Below, piece after piece: positions 12,379 through 25,204 of a DNA stretch of 64,000 nucleotides. Origin of the DNA: Litsea cubeba (Eukaryota; Streptophyta; Magnoliopsida; Laurales; Lauraceae); NCBI GenBank assembly GCA_012931725.1, contig CM022948.1:60867849-60931848 (forward strand). The letters are read 5' to 3'. Position 1 is the first letter of the stretch, and the number at the start of each line of letters is the position of its first letter. The notes beneath the pieces are model-generated. The model did no database searches and was not told where the DNA came from. It was given only the letters and a program-made list of their open reading frames with translations. The position numbers and the translations under genes are program-made.

Positions 12379-13840
12379 ATACGATAATTAACATATTCAA
12401 ATAATGGTAAGTCTTATCTCAAGATACCTAGCACAGCATTAATATCAAGTCTTTGGACAGTAATATTAATTGTAAATGGTACTCTTGTGGTAGTGAGCGA
12501 ACATTGACAATAATTTATGTCAAATAATAAATCTATGTTTGGATCGATGTATTATTTACATGGAAAACCTGATAATCGTCACATGTTTATCACCACGGGT
12601 GTGTATGCAATTCGGCCAAGTATTAACCTTCCTTTGGGCCGACTAAGACCCGCATGAATTTACAGACACACAAACATCCAATATTCCTCATGAACAATCT
12701 ACACAAGAGAGGTCACTTTGGTAACATCTTGTTTCAATTAGCCCATTTAGAATAATGGACTAATTTATTTAACCATAAAAGAAATACCATAAATTATTTG
12801 AATTTGTTCTATAAATAATCTTATGTTTTGTTGCACTGCCGTCCAAATCTCACGCCGCTTTTTTTTTTTTTTTTTTTAATCAAACATAAAAAAAATAATA
12901 ATAATAATAAAACGACGAATGGCGGAGCAAAATCCATCAACCAAAAAAAAAACGCAGATTTGAATCATATGTCAAAACCCATAGACCCATGTGCAGATCG
13001 ACCCATGCGCGGATCCGTCATGGTCGTGATGTCCAGTTGTGGAACGCGCATCGAGGCTTTGAATGAGAAGCGTGAGACTTGCTTTTTTTTTTGTGTGTCC
13101 CTCTCAGGAGCATGGAGAGTAGAAACTATGATTTTGCTTTTGTGCTTTCTCGAATCTCGAGTGTGGATTAGTATTATTCCCATGCCGGGAAAAGGGGCCA
13201 TAAACAAAGGATGACTTCAGGCGGAATAAACAACAATAAATAAATCAATTTATATGGTGCACATGTCCCAATCAAACACAACTCTTCACATGTCAAGATA
13301 TTGTGCACAGAGGACATGTGACGAGGATCATGGAGTGGAAAAAAAAAAATACTAAAACCCATATTGGGTTTGCACATGTCACGATGAGGAGTGGAAAAAA
13401 GAATATAAAACCCATATTGGGTTTGCACATGTCACGAGAAACTTGGAAAGTTAACAGCAAGATTGCACAGATCCATTAACAACATCAAATCAAAATAAAT
13501 AATAATAAAACTGGATCCATAACAACATCACTTGCTGTTTCATGCGCATGATTTATGGACTGTCATGCGTTGATTCATGGCGCTATTGATCCATTGTAAA
13601 ACAACAGCAACACGAAATCACGGGAATCGCACAAATCTTGATCCATATGATCTATCGATTTTGATTTAAAAATTCCAACAGAGCAAACAAGACATATAAA
13701 ATTGCTCATGGCGTGCTGCTAGATCTTGATCAATTAATCAATTAAAATACTCAAAGCAATGGACACGTAATAACTTGATCCAGAAGATCACCAACAGTAA
13801 AAAAAATAATACTAGATTCTCAATGGCTTCACATGGAGAT
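12379..13840 (-). other. Copia-1 5' leader, untranslated
   Basis: Region between the primer-binding site and Gag, about 1.46 kb, unusually long and without a clear coding frame. It includes a diverged direct duplication at about 13317-13434 (CCCATATTGGGTTTGCACATG twice, period about 57 bp) and poly-T/poly-A tracts near 12860-12955. Confidence 0.6.
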
Positions 13841-13855
13841 GGCTCTGATACCACT

Positions 13856-14310
13856 TGATAGAAAACAAGATCTAGATCTATGATCTAGAAAAACTTTAAA
13901 CAACCAAGATCCTCCATGTCAAATCATCGAGAGATGTAAAGCGGAAAACATACCTTGATCCATTGTGGAAGTTACTCGCAGGTTGTTGATCTTCCAATCC
14001 AATATGGTTGCCCAGAGAAACCCTCTTGATTCTTTCTGATGATGGGATGTCAGAGAGAATATAAACTTACCATATGAATTGGGGACCATAACCCTAATAT
14101 ATATAATAATGAGATTTGCTAATTCTAGTTTGTTCCCTCATCAAATTAGAATTAGTATTCTGGTATCTACACATTAATCCCATGACAATTATACCCTTAA
14201 GCCTTAAAACTTTAAGTCTTAATTAGATCACTTTAATTAGGCTTAACCAAAGATAGCATAACACATTTAATGGTAACATGTGTGGCCCCACATGATGGAA
14301 TTTTCCAACA
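13856..14310 (-). repeat. Copia-1 LTR (5' LTR in element sense)
   Basis: 455 bp, starting TGATAGAAAACAAG on the plus strand and ending TTTTCCAACA. The adjacent tRNA-Met primer site marks it as the upstream LTR of a minus-strand element. Confidence 0.95.
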
Positions 14311-14315
14311 TTTTG

Positions 14316-15581
14316 TGGGTAGTTTTAAGTTGTTATTGATGAAAACATTTTCTCAGCTTCCCATCAGCCACATTCCAAATGCGATGTTGTTGTGATCTCC
14401 TTAAAATCTAATGATAGCTAACTATCATTGTAGAAAGCAATCAGAGGCATTGTTGGTTATCAGTTCATCTGTTAGCCAGTTGTATCACCATAAAAAAAAC
14501 CCCTTTCTAAGCATAGTTATGACACAAGGACAAACTTTCATATAGACAATTTGGAGCTCCTCACCACTGTTTGTTATGCACTCCAAGATTTCTAAAGAAC
14601 CAGCTAAGTGGGTGTGTTGTCTAATAAGATACTTAATTACCTCTTTGCTCTACATGTTTGATCATTCAAGTGTTAATAGAACTTGCAATTAGTAGTTCAT
14701 GTTATGAATATACATGACAAATTAGGAAATAACCAAGATGATGTTCAACACTTCAACTAGACTTCAGTTATCATCTACACCAGTAAATGGACACAATTTT
14801 GATTAGTGCCACCTTGCAAGATGATAGTAAAGAAGCAGGCGTGCCCTAGAAAAGCTTGTCAGGGTAACTAACTACTTACACAAAACAGCCATGGAGGTGA
14901 CTTGGATTTGATGTGAGGACATTAGAATGGCCAGAAACAAGATGGCGACCCCCATCTTAATTCTTGAAATCAAAAGTTCAACTGTTAGTCATAAAGTCAC
15001 TTGATACTTTGATGCAAGGACCACCATTATAACATGAAACCAGGACTGTGAAACAGAAGACCTAATGATTCGTTCATTACAATTCTGCTCCAAGAATGGT
15101 GAGCAGATGCTTGGATATTCTAATCTTCTATATATTTTTTATAATCATTTATTTGCAAGTATCTGCAATTGGGTCAATTATTTCAACCCTTTGGAGCACT
15201 GGCATATGGTCCTACTACTACATGTTTTGCGTCTCTGGCTCAGGCAACATGTGCAGATGTAGACTAATCCCTCCCTTCTGAATTATGGTGTGCATTGTGA
15301 ATTTCATGTTAGAATTTGATTCAGATTGACTGTGTAGCTGTTAATTCATTATTTTCCTGTTCACAATAATCAGGGTGTATCAGAGTTACAATTTTGTTCT
15401 AAACTTCTAATTCCAAGTGTTTCTGATAAATAATCTACATTGGCTGATATTCTCAGGGATGTGATATTCATGGTAAAATATATGTGAATGAGCAAGAGAC
15501 CAATGCACAGGTATAGTGTGCTTTCCCTTTTAATATGCTCGGTTTTAATCTCTCTATATTTTCATATGATGTTTAAGTTAT
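14316..15581. other. H1 filler with one possible captured exon
   Basis: Mostly unrecognised AT-rich DNA. At 15457-15510 a 54-bp open segment, preceded by TTCTCAG and followed by GTATAG, reads GCDIHGKIYVNEQETNAQ. That has the form of a captured internal exon, but I cannot name a source gene. Confidence 0.3.
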
Positions 15582-15770
15582 GGCAAGAAGGAAGAACTAC
15601 GGAGAAAAAAAAAGAGAAGCATACAAAATGAAGAAATTAAAAATTACCCTTTATTCACAATTATCATCGTCTCGCAAGACTGTTTTTAAACCAGGTATAA
15701 TGATAACAAAACTAAAATATATTATATTATCTTAATTCCAAATTTTTGTATTAATTACTAAAAAGGCTAT
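15582..15770 (+). repeat. Truncated copy of Rep 5' exon (copy C)
   Basis: Parallels about 17732-17912. It has the same basic segment (GGCAAGAAGGAAGAACTACG ... AAACCAGGT) with its splice donor, followed by the same start of intron. It begins about where copy B (5738-6120) stops, as if one Rep 5' region had been split by roughly 9.4 kb of later DNA that includes Copia-1. Confidence 0.8.
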
Positions 15771-17320
15771 CAACTTTTAATTATTAAGCAATTAAAGTGA
15801 ATACATTTGGTAATACATATATAAGACAGAAAATTATGTTGTATCAGAATTTTTAAATATTGTTTTCAAGTCATATTTGTGTTTCACAAAATTTTAGTTA
15901 GAAGGGTTTTTTAATTAAATGCTTTAGAATGCTAAAGATATAAAACTTTTATTTCCAAATAAAAGTAGAAACACATTAGATGAGAATTTTCACTTTTAAC
16001 ATGTTGGTCTTATTTTCATAAAAGTAATAATAAAAGTAACAGTAGGTGAAATAGAAATGATGAGATAAAGACTGCTTAGATACTTGATTTTGGAGAGCAG
16101 ATGCACAGTAAAAGTTAATAAAAAATCTAATTTCTATTCACCTAAAAAATAATAAATAACAGGATCTAAAGGGGAATATCGGATGGTTGATGAGTCGACC
16201 CATTAGGTTGATCTTTCACAGCTTCAAAATTAGGGAAGTTTAGACTCAGCTTACCAAAAAAGATAGATCTGACAGTCTGAGCAGCCATGTGCTTGTCTCA
16301 TCTTTCTGTTGTTCTCTGAACAATTCAACATTATTTTCTATTATTTAAAAAGGGTAAAAACAAGTTGAGATATTAATCAATAAAAGTAGGTTTTGACTTT
16401 AGAAAAACCCCAATTTCCATTCACATAAAAATGTGAAAATAACAGTATCTAAAAGGAGCTAATTACACAGAATAAACACATGGAGATGATCAATAGCTTC
16501 TCTTTCCAATTGGGCCGATGAGTTTTAAGTGATTCCCTCATCTTCCACCAATTTTACTTCAATTAACTTTGGACTGTCATGATTTCAAGTCGTCAAAGAA
16601 AAAAATTTGGTTTTTTCATGTCCACTATAATCTTTTCCAAGGCAGCAACTTCTGAAATGCAGAATCAGAAAACAAAGTGATCCTGATCCCTACCTATTTA
16701 CAACTTGGATTGTGAAACAAAGCAAACTATCTCACATTCTATAGATCAATGTAACCTTGATCACAATTGCAAGAAAATTGAAGCAGTTAAAGTAAACTTT
16801 CTCTACACCAAGAAATAATTTTTTTACTCACAACAATTCTGTCACTACACATATATTCAGTTTCAAAGTGTTCCTCCAATAAGACCCCCCATGAATGGTC
16901 CCAAGTTAATTAATTGAGTTAATTATTTTTTAGTTTAAAATTTGGCAAGCTAATGGATTATTCGATTTGTGCAATTAATGTGTTTTATGGACTCATCTGC
17001 ACCTGAGAAATCAAGTCACTTATAAAGAAAGATCTAGATTTCTGTTTTTCCATCTTACTCAAACAGGCAAGTTACGTTCTATTATACAATTTTAATGGAT
17101 CAAAAGATGTCATAAGGTGTTACTAATTCCTAATCATGATATAAATGCATAGTTATATGTCATTATAGCTCTCCCTTGTAAAATTGAAACTCATGTACAA
17201 CAGAGAAAGATCATTGGAATTTATCCAGAAAATTTTGTAGAAAGAAAGTTGGTCTGCTCATCAACACATAGGCTACGCTTGTAACTTAATTCTGAACTGT
17301 TGTCAGTATCTCATTGCCAA
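15771..17320. other. H1 filler, no gene seen
   Basis: AT-rich DNA, probably decayed Helitron-internal sequence; the short block at 15963-16013 repeats 5588-5638. No exon recognised on either strand. Confidence 0.35.
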
Positions 17321-17672
17321 GTTACATTTTCTAATATTATATTCTTCTCATGATTAATTAGCTATTTGCTCTTTCTATGCAATAAAGAACCACTTGCTTC
17401 ATGCCAGGCTTTCATTTTCTTTAGTTTTATAAACAATATATACAATACAGGTATGGAAATAATTTATGTTCATTTCCATCTACATTTTCATATATTTTAA
17501 ATGTTAAATTATTTTTCATTTTCTGTCGATAAATATGATTTATCAATTGTATGGTCATAAACAATTTTCATTGCCTCTTCAAATCATTGTAAAATGTTGA
17601 TAATAAATTGCATAAATAAAACTGCATAATTGATTCATTATTGATCTTCCTCTTTTTCCCTCAGATGTAAAA

Positions 17673-20600
17673 ATGAGCGAAAATAAAGATAGAAGAGAAT
17701 ATTTCAAAAATTATTACAAAAGTTTGAGTGATGGCAAGAAGGAAGAACTACGGAGAAAAAAAAGAGAAGCATACAAAATGAAGAAATTAAAAATTGCCCT
17801 TGATTCACAATTATCATCATTTCGCAAGACTGTTTTTAAACCAGGTAAAATGATAACAATACTAAAATATATTATATTATCTTAATTCCAAATTTCTGTA
17901 TTAATTACTAAAAAATCTCATAAATGACTAACAATTATTTCGTTTTCAATTTAATGGCTATCTTAGTGAATGAGGTCAGTCATATTATATCAAGAACATC
18001 AAATAAGGGCAAACAACAAATTGAATTCTACAGCAATTATGAAGTTGGTAAGAATTGTAACTTTTAATTATTTAGCAATTAAAGTGAATACACCTGGTAA
18101 TATTCTTGAAAATCCTTTGAATAGGATCAACGTCAAAAGCAGGCCGTCATTCTGCTTCATCAAAAAGACGTAACAAAGCTGTTGGAGGTGATAAAACATT
18201 CACATATACTTCATTTTTTCTTGGAAGAAGTAACAAAGTTTTATTTATAATAAAACTATGTTCTGTCTTCCAATCTTGCAAGAAACTCAATTTAGCAATT
18301 GATTAATTCTTATTAGAATTCTATGATAACATTCATTCAATCACAGAATGCACAATGACAAAAAGTATTCGAGCGTTTACGTCAAAAACGCCTAAGAAGA
18401 GAAGGACAGGTATAATTATCTGTATTCCCTTTATTTAACCCTTTCACAATAATTAAACAATACTTCATTTCTACTTTTATTCTTATTGTAGATAAAATCT
18501 CTTCTACCTCCATGTGCATCGATGCACTTCTTCAAAATATACCTCAAGAACCATCTATTTTACCACCTTCTCCGACATGCAAATATTGCAATGCAAAGAG
18601 AATTTATCGTGAGCCTGCAGGCTTCTGTTGCTCTTCCGGTCAATTATCATTGGTTTCAAACGACGCTCCTGAAGAACTCCAGTTGCTATTCAAGTCAAAA
18701 TCGAAAGAAGCTATTGAATTTAGAAAATATGTTCGTACATATAATAACACTCTCGCATTTACATCATTCGGAGTAAAATACGATACAGAACTTTGCAAAA
18801 GAGACAAAGGTATATATACATTCAAGGTACAAGGTCAGGTATACCACTACATCAATGACTTGATACCAGCTGATGGACATCCTTCTTGCTTACAACTTTA
18901 TTTTTATGATACGGACCATGAAGTGCAAAACCGAATGCAGGCATCATCAAAAATGAATTTAGGCATCATTCAAAAGCTTCTCAACATCTTATCAATTAAT
19001 CCATACTGCTCATTTTTCCGAAGCCTTCGGCATGTACCTACTTTGGAAAGCCTTCACATTGTGATCAAGTGTGATGTCGGGTTAGATCAAAGAGTCTATA
19101 ATGCTCCATCAAAATCACAAGTAGCAGCAATATGGATAGAAAATAATGACTCTGGTGCGCCTGCTGAACGCGATATAATTGTCCAAAGTCATTCAGGCCA
19201 TAGTCACAAAGTGCAATATTATTTTGGGTGTTATGATCCATTGCAATATCCATTATTATTTTCATATGGTGATACTGGATGGCATAAAGGCATAGAAAGA
19301 TTGAACAAAAAGTACTCTACTGTATATTGCCAAGGACAGACGACTGTTAATCCTTCCCAAATATCATCAATAGAAAATCTCCTTGAAAAAGAGAAACAAG
19401 GTATTGACAATATATTGCTTATTGAAATTATTTAATATTAAACATATAATAATAATAATATGTTTTCGTTTTCTCCAGTGATGCAGAAGAAAGTTAATAA
19501 GAGAAACAATGTGTCCTGTCGTGAGTATTATTGTTACAAATTGCAAATAAGGAAAAATACAAGTTCACTACTATTGCACTCAGGTCGTCTGTTGCAGCAA
19601 TATGTTGTAGACATGTACATCAAGCTGGAGAGCTCTCGGTTAGACTACTTTCGTTATTGGCAAGATGAAATCCAAGCTGATTTATATCAAGGACTTGTTG
19701 ATAGCGTCGCAATTGGAGAAACTCATGGTTTTAAAGTCGGACATAGAATTGTCCTGCCAGCATCATTTATAGGAGGCCCAAGAAACATGAGACGTCGTTA
19801 TATAGACGCAATGGCATTGGTTGAACGTTTTGGAAAGCCTGATCTTTTTTTAACAATGACATGCAATCTTTCTTGGCCTGAAATCAAGAAAGAGTTAGAA
19901 TCATATGAAGAAGCACAAAATAGGCCTGATTTGATTGCAAGGGGACTTAGAGCAAAACTGGAAGAGTTAAAAGATGACTTGTTCAAGAAACAAATATTTG
20001 GACAAATTGCAGCTTATGTATATGTTATTGAATTTCAAAAGAGAGGACTTCCACATGCTCATTTCTTACTTATCTTGAACCCAGGCTATAAGATCATGAT
20101 GCCAGATACATATGATAGATTTGTTTGCGCTGAATTACCTGAAAAAGCTATAAATTCACATTTACATGCAGCAGTTGTGAAACACATGATGCATGGACCT
20201 TGTGGAAATTTAAATCCACGAAATGTATGCATGAAAAAAAATGGTAATTGCAAAAATCATTATCCCAAAGAGTTTTGTTCTTCAACAACTCAAGGAAAGA
20301 ACTCATATCCAATATATAGGCGGCGTAACACCAATGAACAAGTCAAAGTACGGGGTGCATATTTAGACAACCGATGGGTCATACCATATTAATCCATACT
20401 TGCTTGCAAAGTTTGATTGCCATATAAATGTTGAGATCTGCTCAACAATTAAAGCGGTCAAATACTTGTACAAGTATATCTACAAGGGTTATGGCCGTGT
20501 TGCTTTCCACATTGTTGGTGATGAGGATATTTCTAATATTGACGAAATAGAACAATTCCAAATAGCAAGATGGATCTCACCCCCAGAAGCCACATGGAGA

Positions 20601-22804
20601 ATCTATAAGTTCTTACTTAATGAAATTTATCCATCTGTCAGAAGTTTACAATTGCATCTAGAGGACAGACAGGTAATATCATTCAACAATTAAGATAATC
20701 TTCTTTATGTAATTTCCAATGACCGTGCGTCAAGGACAATGTTGACTCAGTTTTTTGAAATGAATAAAATTAACATAGAGGCACGAAAATGGCTTTACAG
20801 ATATTTTCCAGAACATTTTGTCTGGCATGACAACCAAAGATACTGGAGCGAGAGGAAGAAAGAAACTGCAATTGGAAGAATCGTCGCTGCAAATCCAATT
20901 GAAGGTGAAAGATACTATCTACGCTTATTATTGAATCATATTAGAGGACCAATGTCATTTCATGATTTGCAATGCTTTAATGGGATAGAAACAACATCAT
21001 TTCGTGAGGCTACATTATTACGGGGTTTACTAGAATCAGATAAATGTTTTGAAGAGTGCTTGCAAGAGGCATCTCAGTATCAAATGCCACAAAGTTTGCG
21101 TCGATTATTCGCTACCATTTTAGTCTACTGCAATCCAAGCAATCCTAAAATCTTGTGGGACAAATTTGAAGATGCTATGTCTGAAGATTATAACCACCTT
21201 GAACTTTCATATAACAGAAGGCAGGCAAAAGTACTGGCAAACATAAACTCTGTCTTGCAGTCAATGGGAAAAAACATTACTGACTATGATTTTGTTGATA
21301 TAGATATTGAAATTGATGAGCAAATATCATATTCAAAAGAAGTTGAAGAAGAGTTGAATATTTCAGTCTCTGAACAAGATTTACTTGCAGTACATACGCT
21401 GAATGAAGAACAAAAGCAAGCATACAATATTATATTGCAAAGAATATTCAGTCACAAATCTGGAGCATTTTTTATTGATGGTCCTGGTGGAACGGGAAAA
21501 ACATATCTCTACCGTGCTCTATTGAGTACAGTGAGATCAAAAGGCTTTATTGCTCTTGCAACTGCAACTTCCGGAGTAGCTGCATCTATATTGCCAGGTG
21601 GTAGAACGGCACACTCCCGCTTCAAAATACCACTTAACATTGAAGAGATCAAGAGTTGTCATGTAAGCAAACAAGGAAGTTTAGCTCAATTAATTCAAAT
21701 GGCAAAGCCTCATTATATGGGATGAGGCATCAATGGCAAAGAAGGAAGCAATTGAAGCATTCAATCAGATGTTGCAAGATATAACAGATTCACAACTGCC
21801 ATTCGGAGGTAAAGTAGTTGTATTTGGAGGAGATTTCCGCCAAGTCCTTCCTGTTGTCCCAAGAACAAATAGACATGAAGCAATCAAAGCCAGTTTAGTT
21901 ACATCACAGTTGTGGGCCACATTACAAAAAATCAAATTGACTGAGAATATGAGAGCAAGATTTGATCCATTATTTTGCCAGTTTTTGCTGCGGGTTGGAA
22001 ATGGGACAGAATATGCTACAAACAATGATAAAATAAATATTCCAAATGCCATGGTTATTCCTTTCAAAGATGAGATGACATCAATGGCTGATTTGATAGA
22101 GGCTATATTCCCAAATCTAGAAGAAAAGGCCAATAATTCACATTTCATGGCAACTCGTGCAATATTAAGTCCAAAAAAATGATTTTGTTGATGAGATCAA
22201 TGATTTACTCATAAATCGCTTCCCCGGTTCCCCTCTCAAATATTACAGTTTTGATTCAGCAATTGATGATACAGAGCAACTTCCGCAAGAAGAATTCCTA
22301 AACAGCCTAACACCAAATGGACTACCTCCTCATGAATTAATATTAAAGGTAAACTGTCCAATAATGTTGCTGCGCAATATCGATCCACCCACAGGATTAT
22401 GCAATGGCACACGGTTAGTCTGTCGAACATTTACAAAGAATCTTATTGATGCAGAAATAATTGCTGGTCACTATCATGGAAAACGAGTTTTCATACCAAG
22501 AATTCCACTTCAGCCAGCCCAAAACGATAGCTATCCATTCATGTTCAAAAGGAAACAGTTTCCAATTCGCTTAAGTTTTGCCATGACAATCAATAAAGCA
22601 CAAGGTCAAACATTGGAACATGTTGGTATATATCTTCCACAGCCTGTCTTCTCACATGGTCAACTATATGTTGCCCTATCCAGAGCAAAAACAGCTGCTT
22701 CTGTAAAAATTCTTATTAAACCCGGCATAGATGATATATCAGAAAATACATGCACTTCAAATGTTGTATACCAAGAAATACTTACACTTGCCAATTCTAT
22801 TTAG
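17673..22804 (+). pseudogene. Helitron H1 Rep-helicase (RepHel), lightly damaged
   Basis: Encodes the rolling-circle transposase. A short basic first exon (17673-17845) and one or two small exons (about 18127-18190 and 18345-18411) lead to the main body. Exon 18492-19400 holds the zinc-binding CKYCNAKRIY...GFCC and the YDPLQYPLLFSYGDTGW motif. From 19479 come FIGGPRNMRRRY, then the HUH nuclease motif PHAHFLLIL (about 20050-20075) and the twin-tyrosine segment KYLYKYIYKG (about 20459-20488). A PIF1-like helicase follows, with Walker A GPGGTGKT (about 21481-21504) and C-terminal TINKAQGQTL and YVALSRAK. Four lesions are visible: a 1-nt frameshift near 20390, an in-frame TAA at 20691-20693, a 1-nt frameshift near 21706, and a 1-nt slip in an A run near 22176. 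All other frames are open, so inactivation looks recent. Small 5' exon limits are inferred. Confidence 0.93.
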
Positions 22805-22960
22805 CATCTACTGTTATAGGTAATTTGAATAACATTATTTCATATCAATATACTTCATTTGCTAATATATATTCTATTTTGGCACTCATGCAAAGATATA
22901 AATATATATATTTACTTGTGCAATTCTAACCAATGAATTATTTAATAGTTCTTTTTACAG

Positions 22961-24902
22961 GTGAACAACATGCCTAAAGATTGTAAGAAAATCCAAGATA
23001 TAATAGAACACACATCAAATTGGACCGCCAAAATCAAGGTTAATGAGAAAAGCATTCCTCGTCAGTCACGAGCTGGAACCAAAACATATCAAAATTTAAT
23101 ATTTAGTGACTCTGAGGTAAATCATGAACTATATATGTATATATATTCTCTTATTGCATAATTTTTATGTTAACCTTCTTTAGCTAAGCATATTACATCT
23201 TAAAAAAATCTTGTCAAAATATCGACAACTTTTATGTTCTAAATTTTTTTTAAATATTAGTCATTTAAAGGTAAATACGTTTAAAATTTATGCAGGGAAA
23301 GAGGGTTCGAGCCACTATGTTCGACAGTGATATTGATTTATTTGAAAACACATTCACTGTATTGAAGAGCTACTATGTGTCAAATATATCTGTCCGCCCA
23401 GCTCATCCAAGATATCAATTTGGAGATACAAAATATCAGTGGATCATAAATAGTCAATCTCTCATAGAAGAAGCCATCAAAGAGGAAGATGATACCAACA
23501 ACAACATTTACAGTTTTGTTCCATTATCTGATATTAACAACTATGATTCAGAGGTAGAAATAGGTAAAAAAAATTTGTACTCAAATAATATTTCTCTACT
23601 ATCATCATCCTTACAATATAAATAAACATGCATCAATTTTGTTCATTACAATACTTTCTTCATTAAAAAATATAAAAATCTCTTTTTCTGTATAATATAA
23701 TATTACAGACATAATTGCTGTGGTTCTTGACATACTGCCCCCAAAGATGGTCAAATCAGAAACCCTTCCACTTCAACAAATAGTGCTAACAGATTTAACG
23801 TATGTCACCTGCCTTTTTTAATAACTTATACAGTAAAATAACTTTCTATGTTATAAATTATAAATTTCTACTACTAATCCCTTATTTTTATATTTCTTAG
23901 TTTGACAATGATGAATCTATCTATATGGAACAACTTTATGGCAGCAGAAATTGAAGCTCTATCAAAAGCATTGGATACAAAGCCAATCATTATTGTCACG
24001 CGAACAAAGAAATCACATTATAATGGTACAAAAATAACAAATGTATTTACGGAAGCTTTTTAAAAATAAATACATTAACATAATTATGCGTCCCTTTTCT
24101 CAGGTGTAACTTGCCTAAATACAAGATCTTCATCAACAATCATCATCAACCCTGACATACCATCTGCTGATTCATTACGCATTTGGTAATTATAAATCAT
24201 TTTACATATCACTTTTTCCTTTTTTATAATAATAGCTAGATGTAAAAATATAATATCGACTATTACCTGATAACATAAATTCTTCCTTTCAGAATGTTGC
24301 ATACCGCATAAGAGCATCAATTTCAATTGACAATCTACAACAAAAATTCTGGTATATGGGTTGCAGTGGTTGTAAAAAGAAAACAACAGAAAAATATAAC
24401 ATTCTAATCTCATGCTCCTGCACCTACAAAGAAGTCACTGCACAACCATGGTATCACAGTTTTAAAATAAATATATAATTATTTCTCATTAACTACTATT
24501 GCTAAATCTTACAAAAAAAAATACTAACACTAACTATTATCATAAACTCTCAGGATCAGACTTGTAGCAACTCTATATAACTCTACAGGAACCATTTCAG
24601 CAACATTATTTGGAAATGAAATGAAGAAATTGTCTTCATGCACACCGGTTGAAATGATGCAGTTTTCTGAACAGGTATAAAACTATCAAGCTCATCTTGA
24701 TATAACTAGCCACAGGTACATATAAAATATTTAACTAATTGTTTTATTTTAATATCAGGGACAAACTGGTGAAATCGAAAACATCATCAACAAATTCAAT
24801 CGACAGGAATACATGTTTCAGCTGAAGTCCTATGAATATAACTCAAGAGTAAACTTCACTATTTTATCGATTGATGATGTTCCTGAAGAAAGTCAAACAT
24901 AG
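22961..24902 (+). CDS. RPA70-like single-strand-binding protein of H1 (multi-exon)
   Basis: Replication protein A large-subunit homologue, as carried by plant Helitrons, presumed to bind single-stranded DNA in rolling-circle transposition. Exons read: 22961-23116 (MPKDCKKIQDI ... YQNLIFSDSE, ATG at 22970), 23296 to about 23562 (GKRVRATMFDSDIDLF ... YYVSNISVRPAHPRYQFG, an OB-fold of the DBD-A kind), 23709 to about 23800, about 23901-24025, about 24104-24186, about 24294-24451 (zinc-binding CSGCKKK ... CSCTY), about 24554-24675 and about 24759-24902 (TAG). Each is flanked by AG/GT. I see no clear stop inside the exons, but some boundaries are uncertain. It follows RepHel in the same direction; an acceptor at 22960 and a possible donor after the RepHel stop (22818) hint that the two share a transcript. 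Confidence 0.8.
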
Positions 24903-24951
24903 AAAATGTGTCACAAATTTTGTTCTGTAAATATTACTTGTAAATAGTAAC

Positions 24952-25191
24952 TGTCAATCCAGGCCCATCCATTTTGGCCCATGTCCAGGCCCATTTGTAA
25001 TTGATTGTGATTAGTCAAAGTTACTTAATGTTAGGATCTGTAATTGATATGTAATTGATTGTGATTGATTATAATTAGGATTGTAATTAGGGAATTAGCC
25101 CTTATAAATATACAACAGTCGATCCTAAGAGGGGACGACATTTAACTCTATCTTTCTCATGTTCTGGAATTCATCTCTCTCAAAACTGTTA
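24952..25191 (+). repeat. Copia-2 5' LTR
   Basis: 240 bp, TGTCAATCC...AAACTGTTA. It ends in TA rather than the usual CA. A TATAAATATA box at about 25104 could serve as promoter. Confidence 0.95.
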
Positions 25192-25204
25192 TGGTATCAG
25201 AGCC

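Larger units (their letters stand above)
7358..14310 (-). mobile_element. Copia-1 LTR retrotransposon (minus strand)
   Basis: Complete LTR element of 6953 bp. LTRs lie at 7358-7813 and 13856-14310, with 5-bp target duplication TTTTG at 7353-7357 and 14311-14315. The primer-binding site, read on the minus strand, is TGGTATCAGAGCC (13853-13841), complementary to initiator-Met tRNA. The purine-rich CCCAGTGGGAGAT tract precedes the downstream LTR (7826-7814 on the minus strand). I count about three substitutions and one indel between the LTRs, so it is fairly young. Order is gag-protease-integrase-RT-RNaseH, which is Copia. Confidence 0.95.

Noticed and set aside
17970..18173. Continuous 67-codon frame upstream of the Rep main exon
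   Set aside because: It runs across an apparent intron; only the part from about 18127 (GSTSKAGRHSASSKRR) looks like exon.
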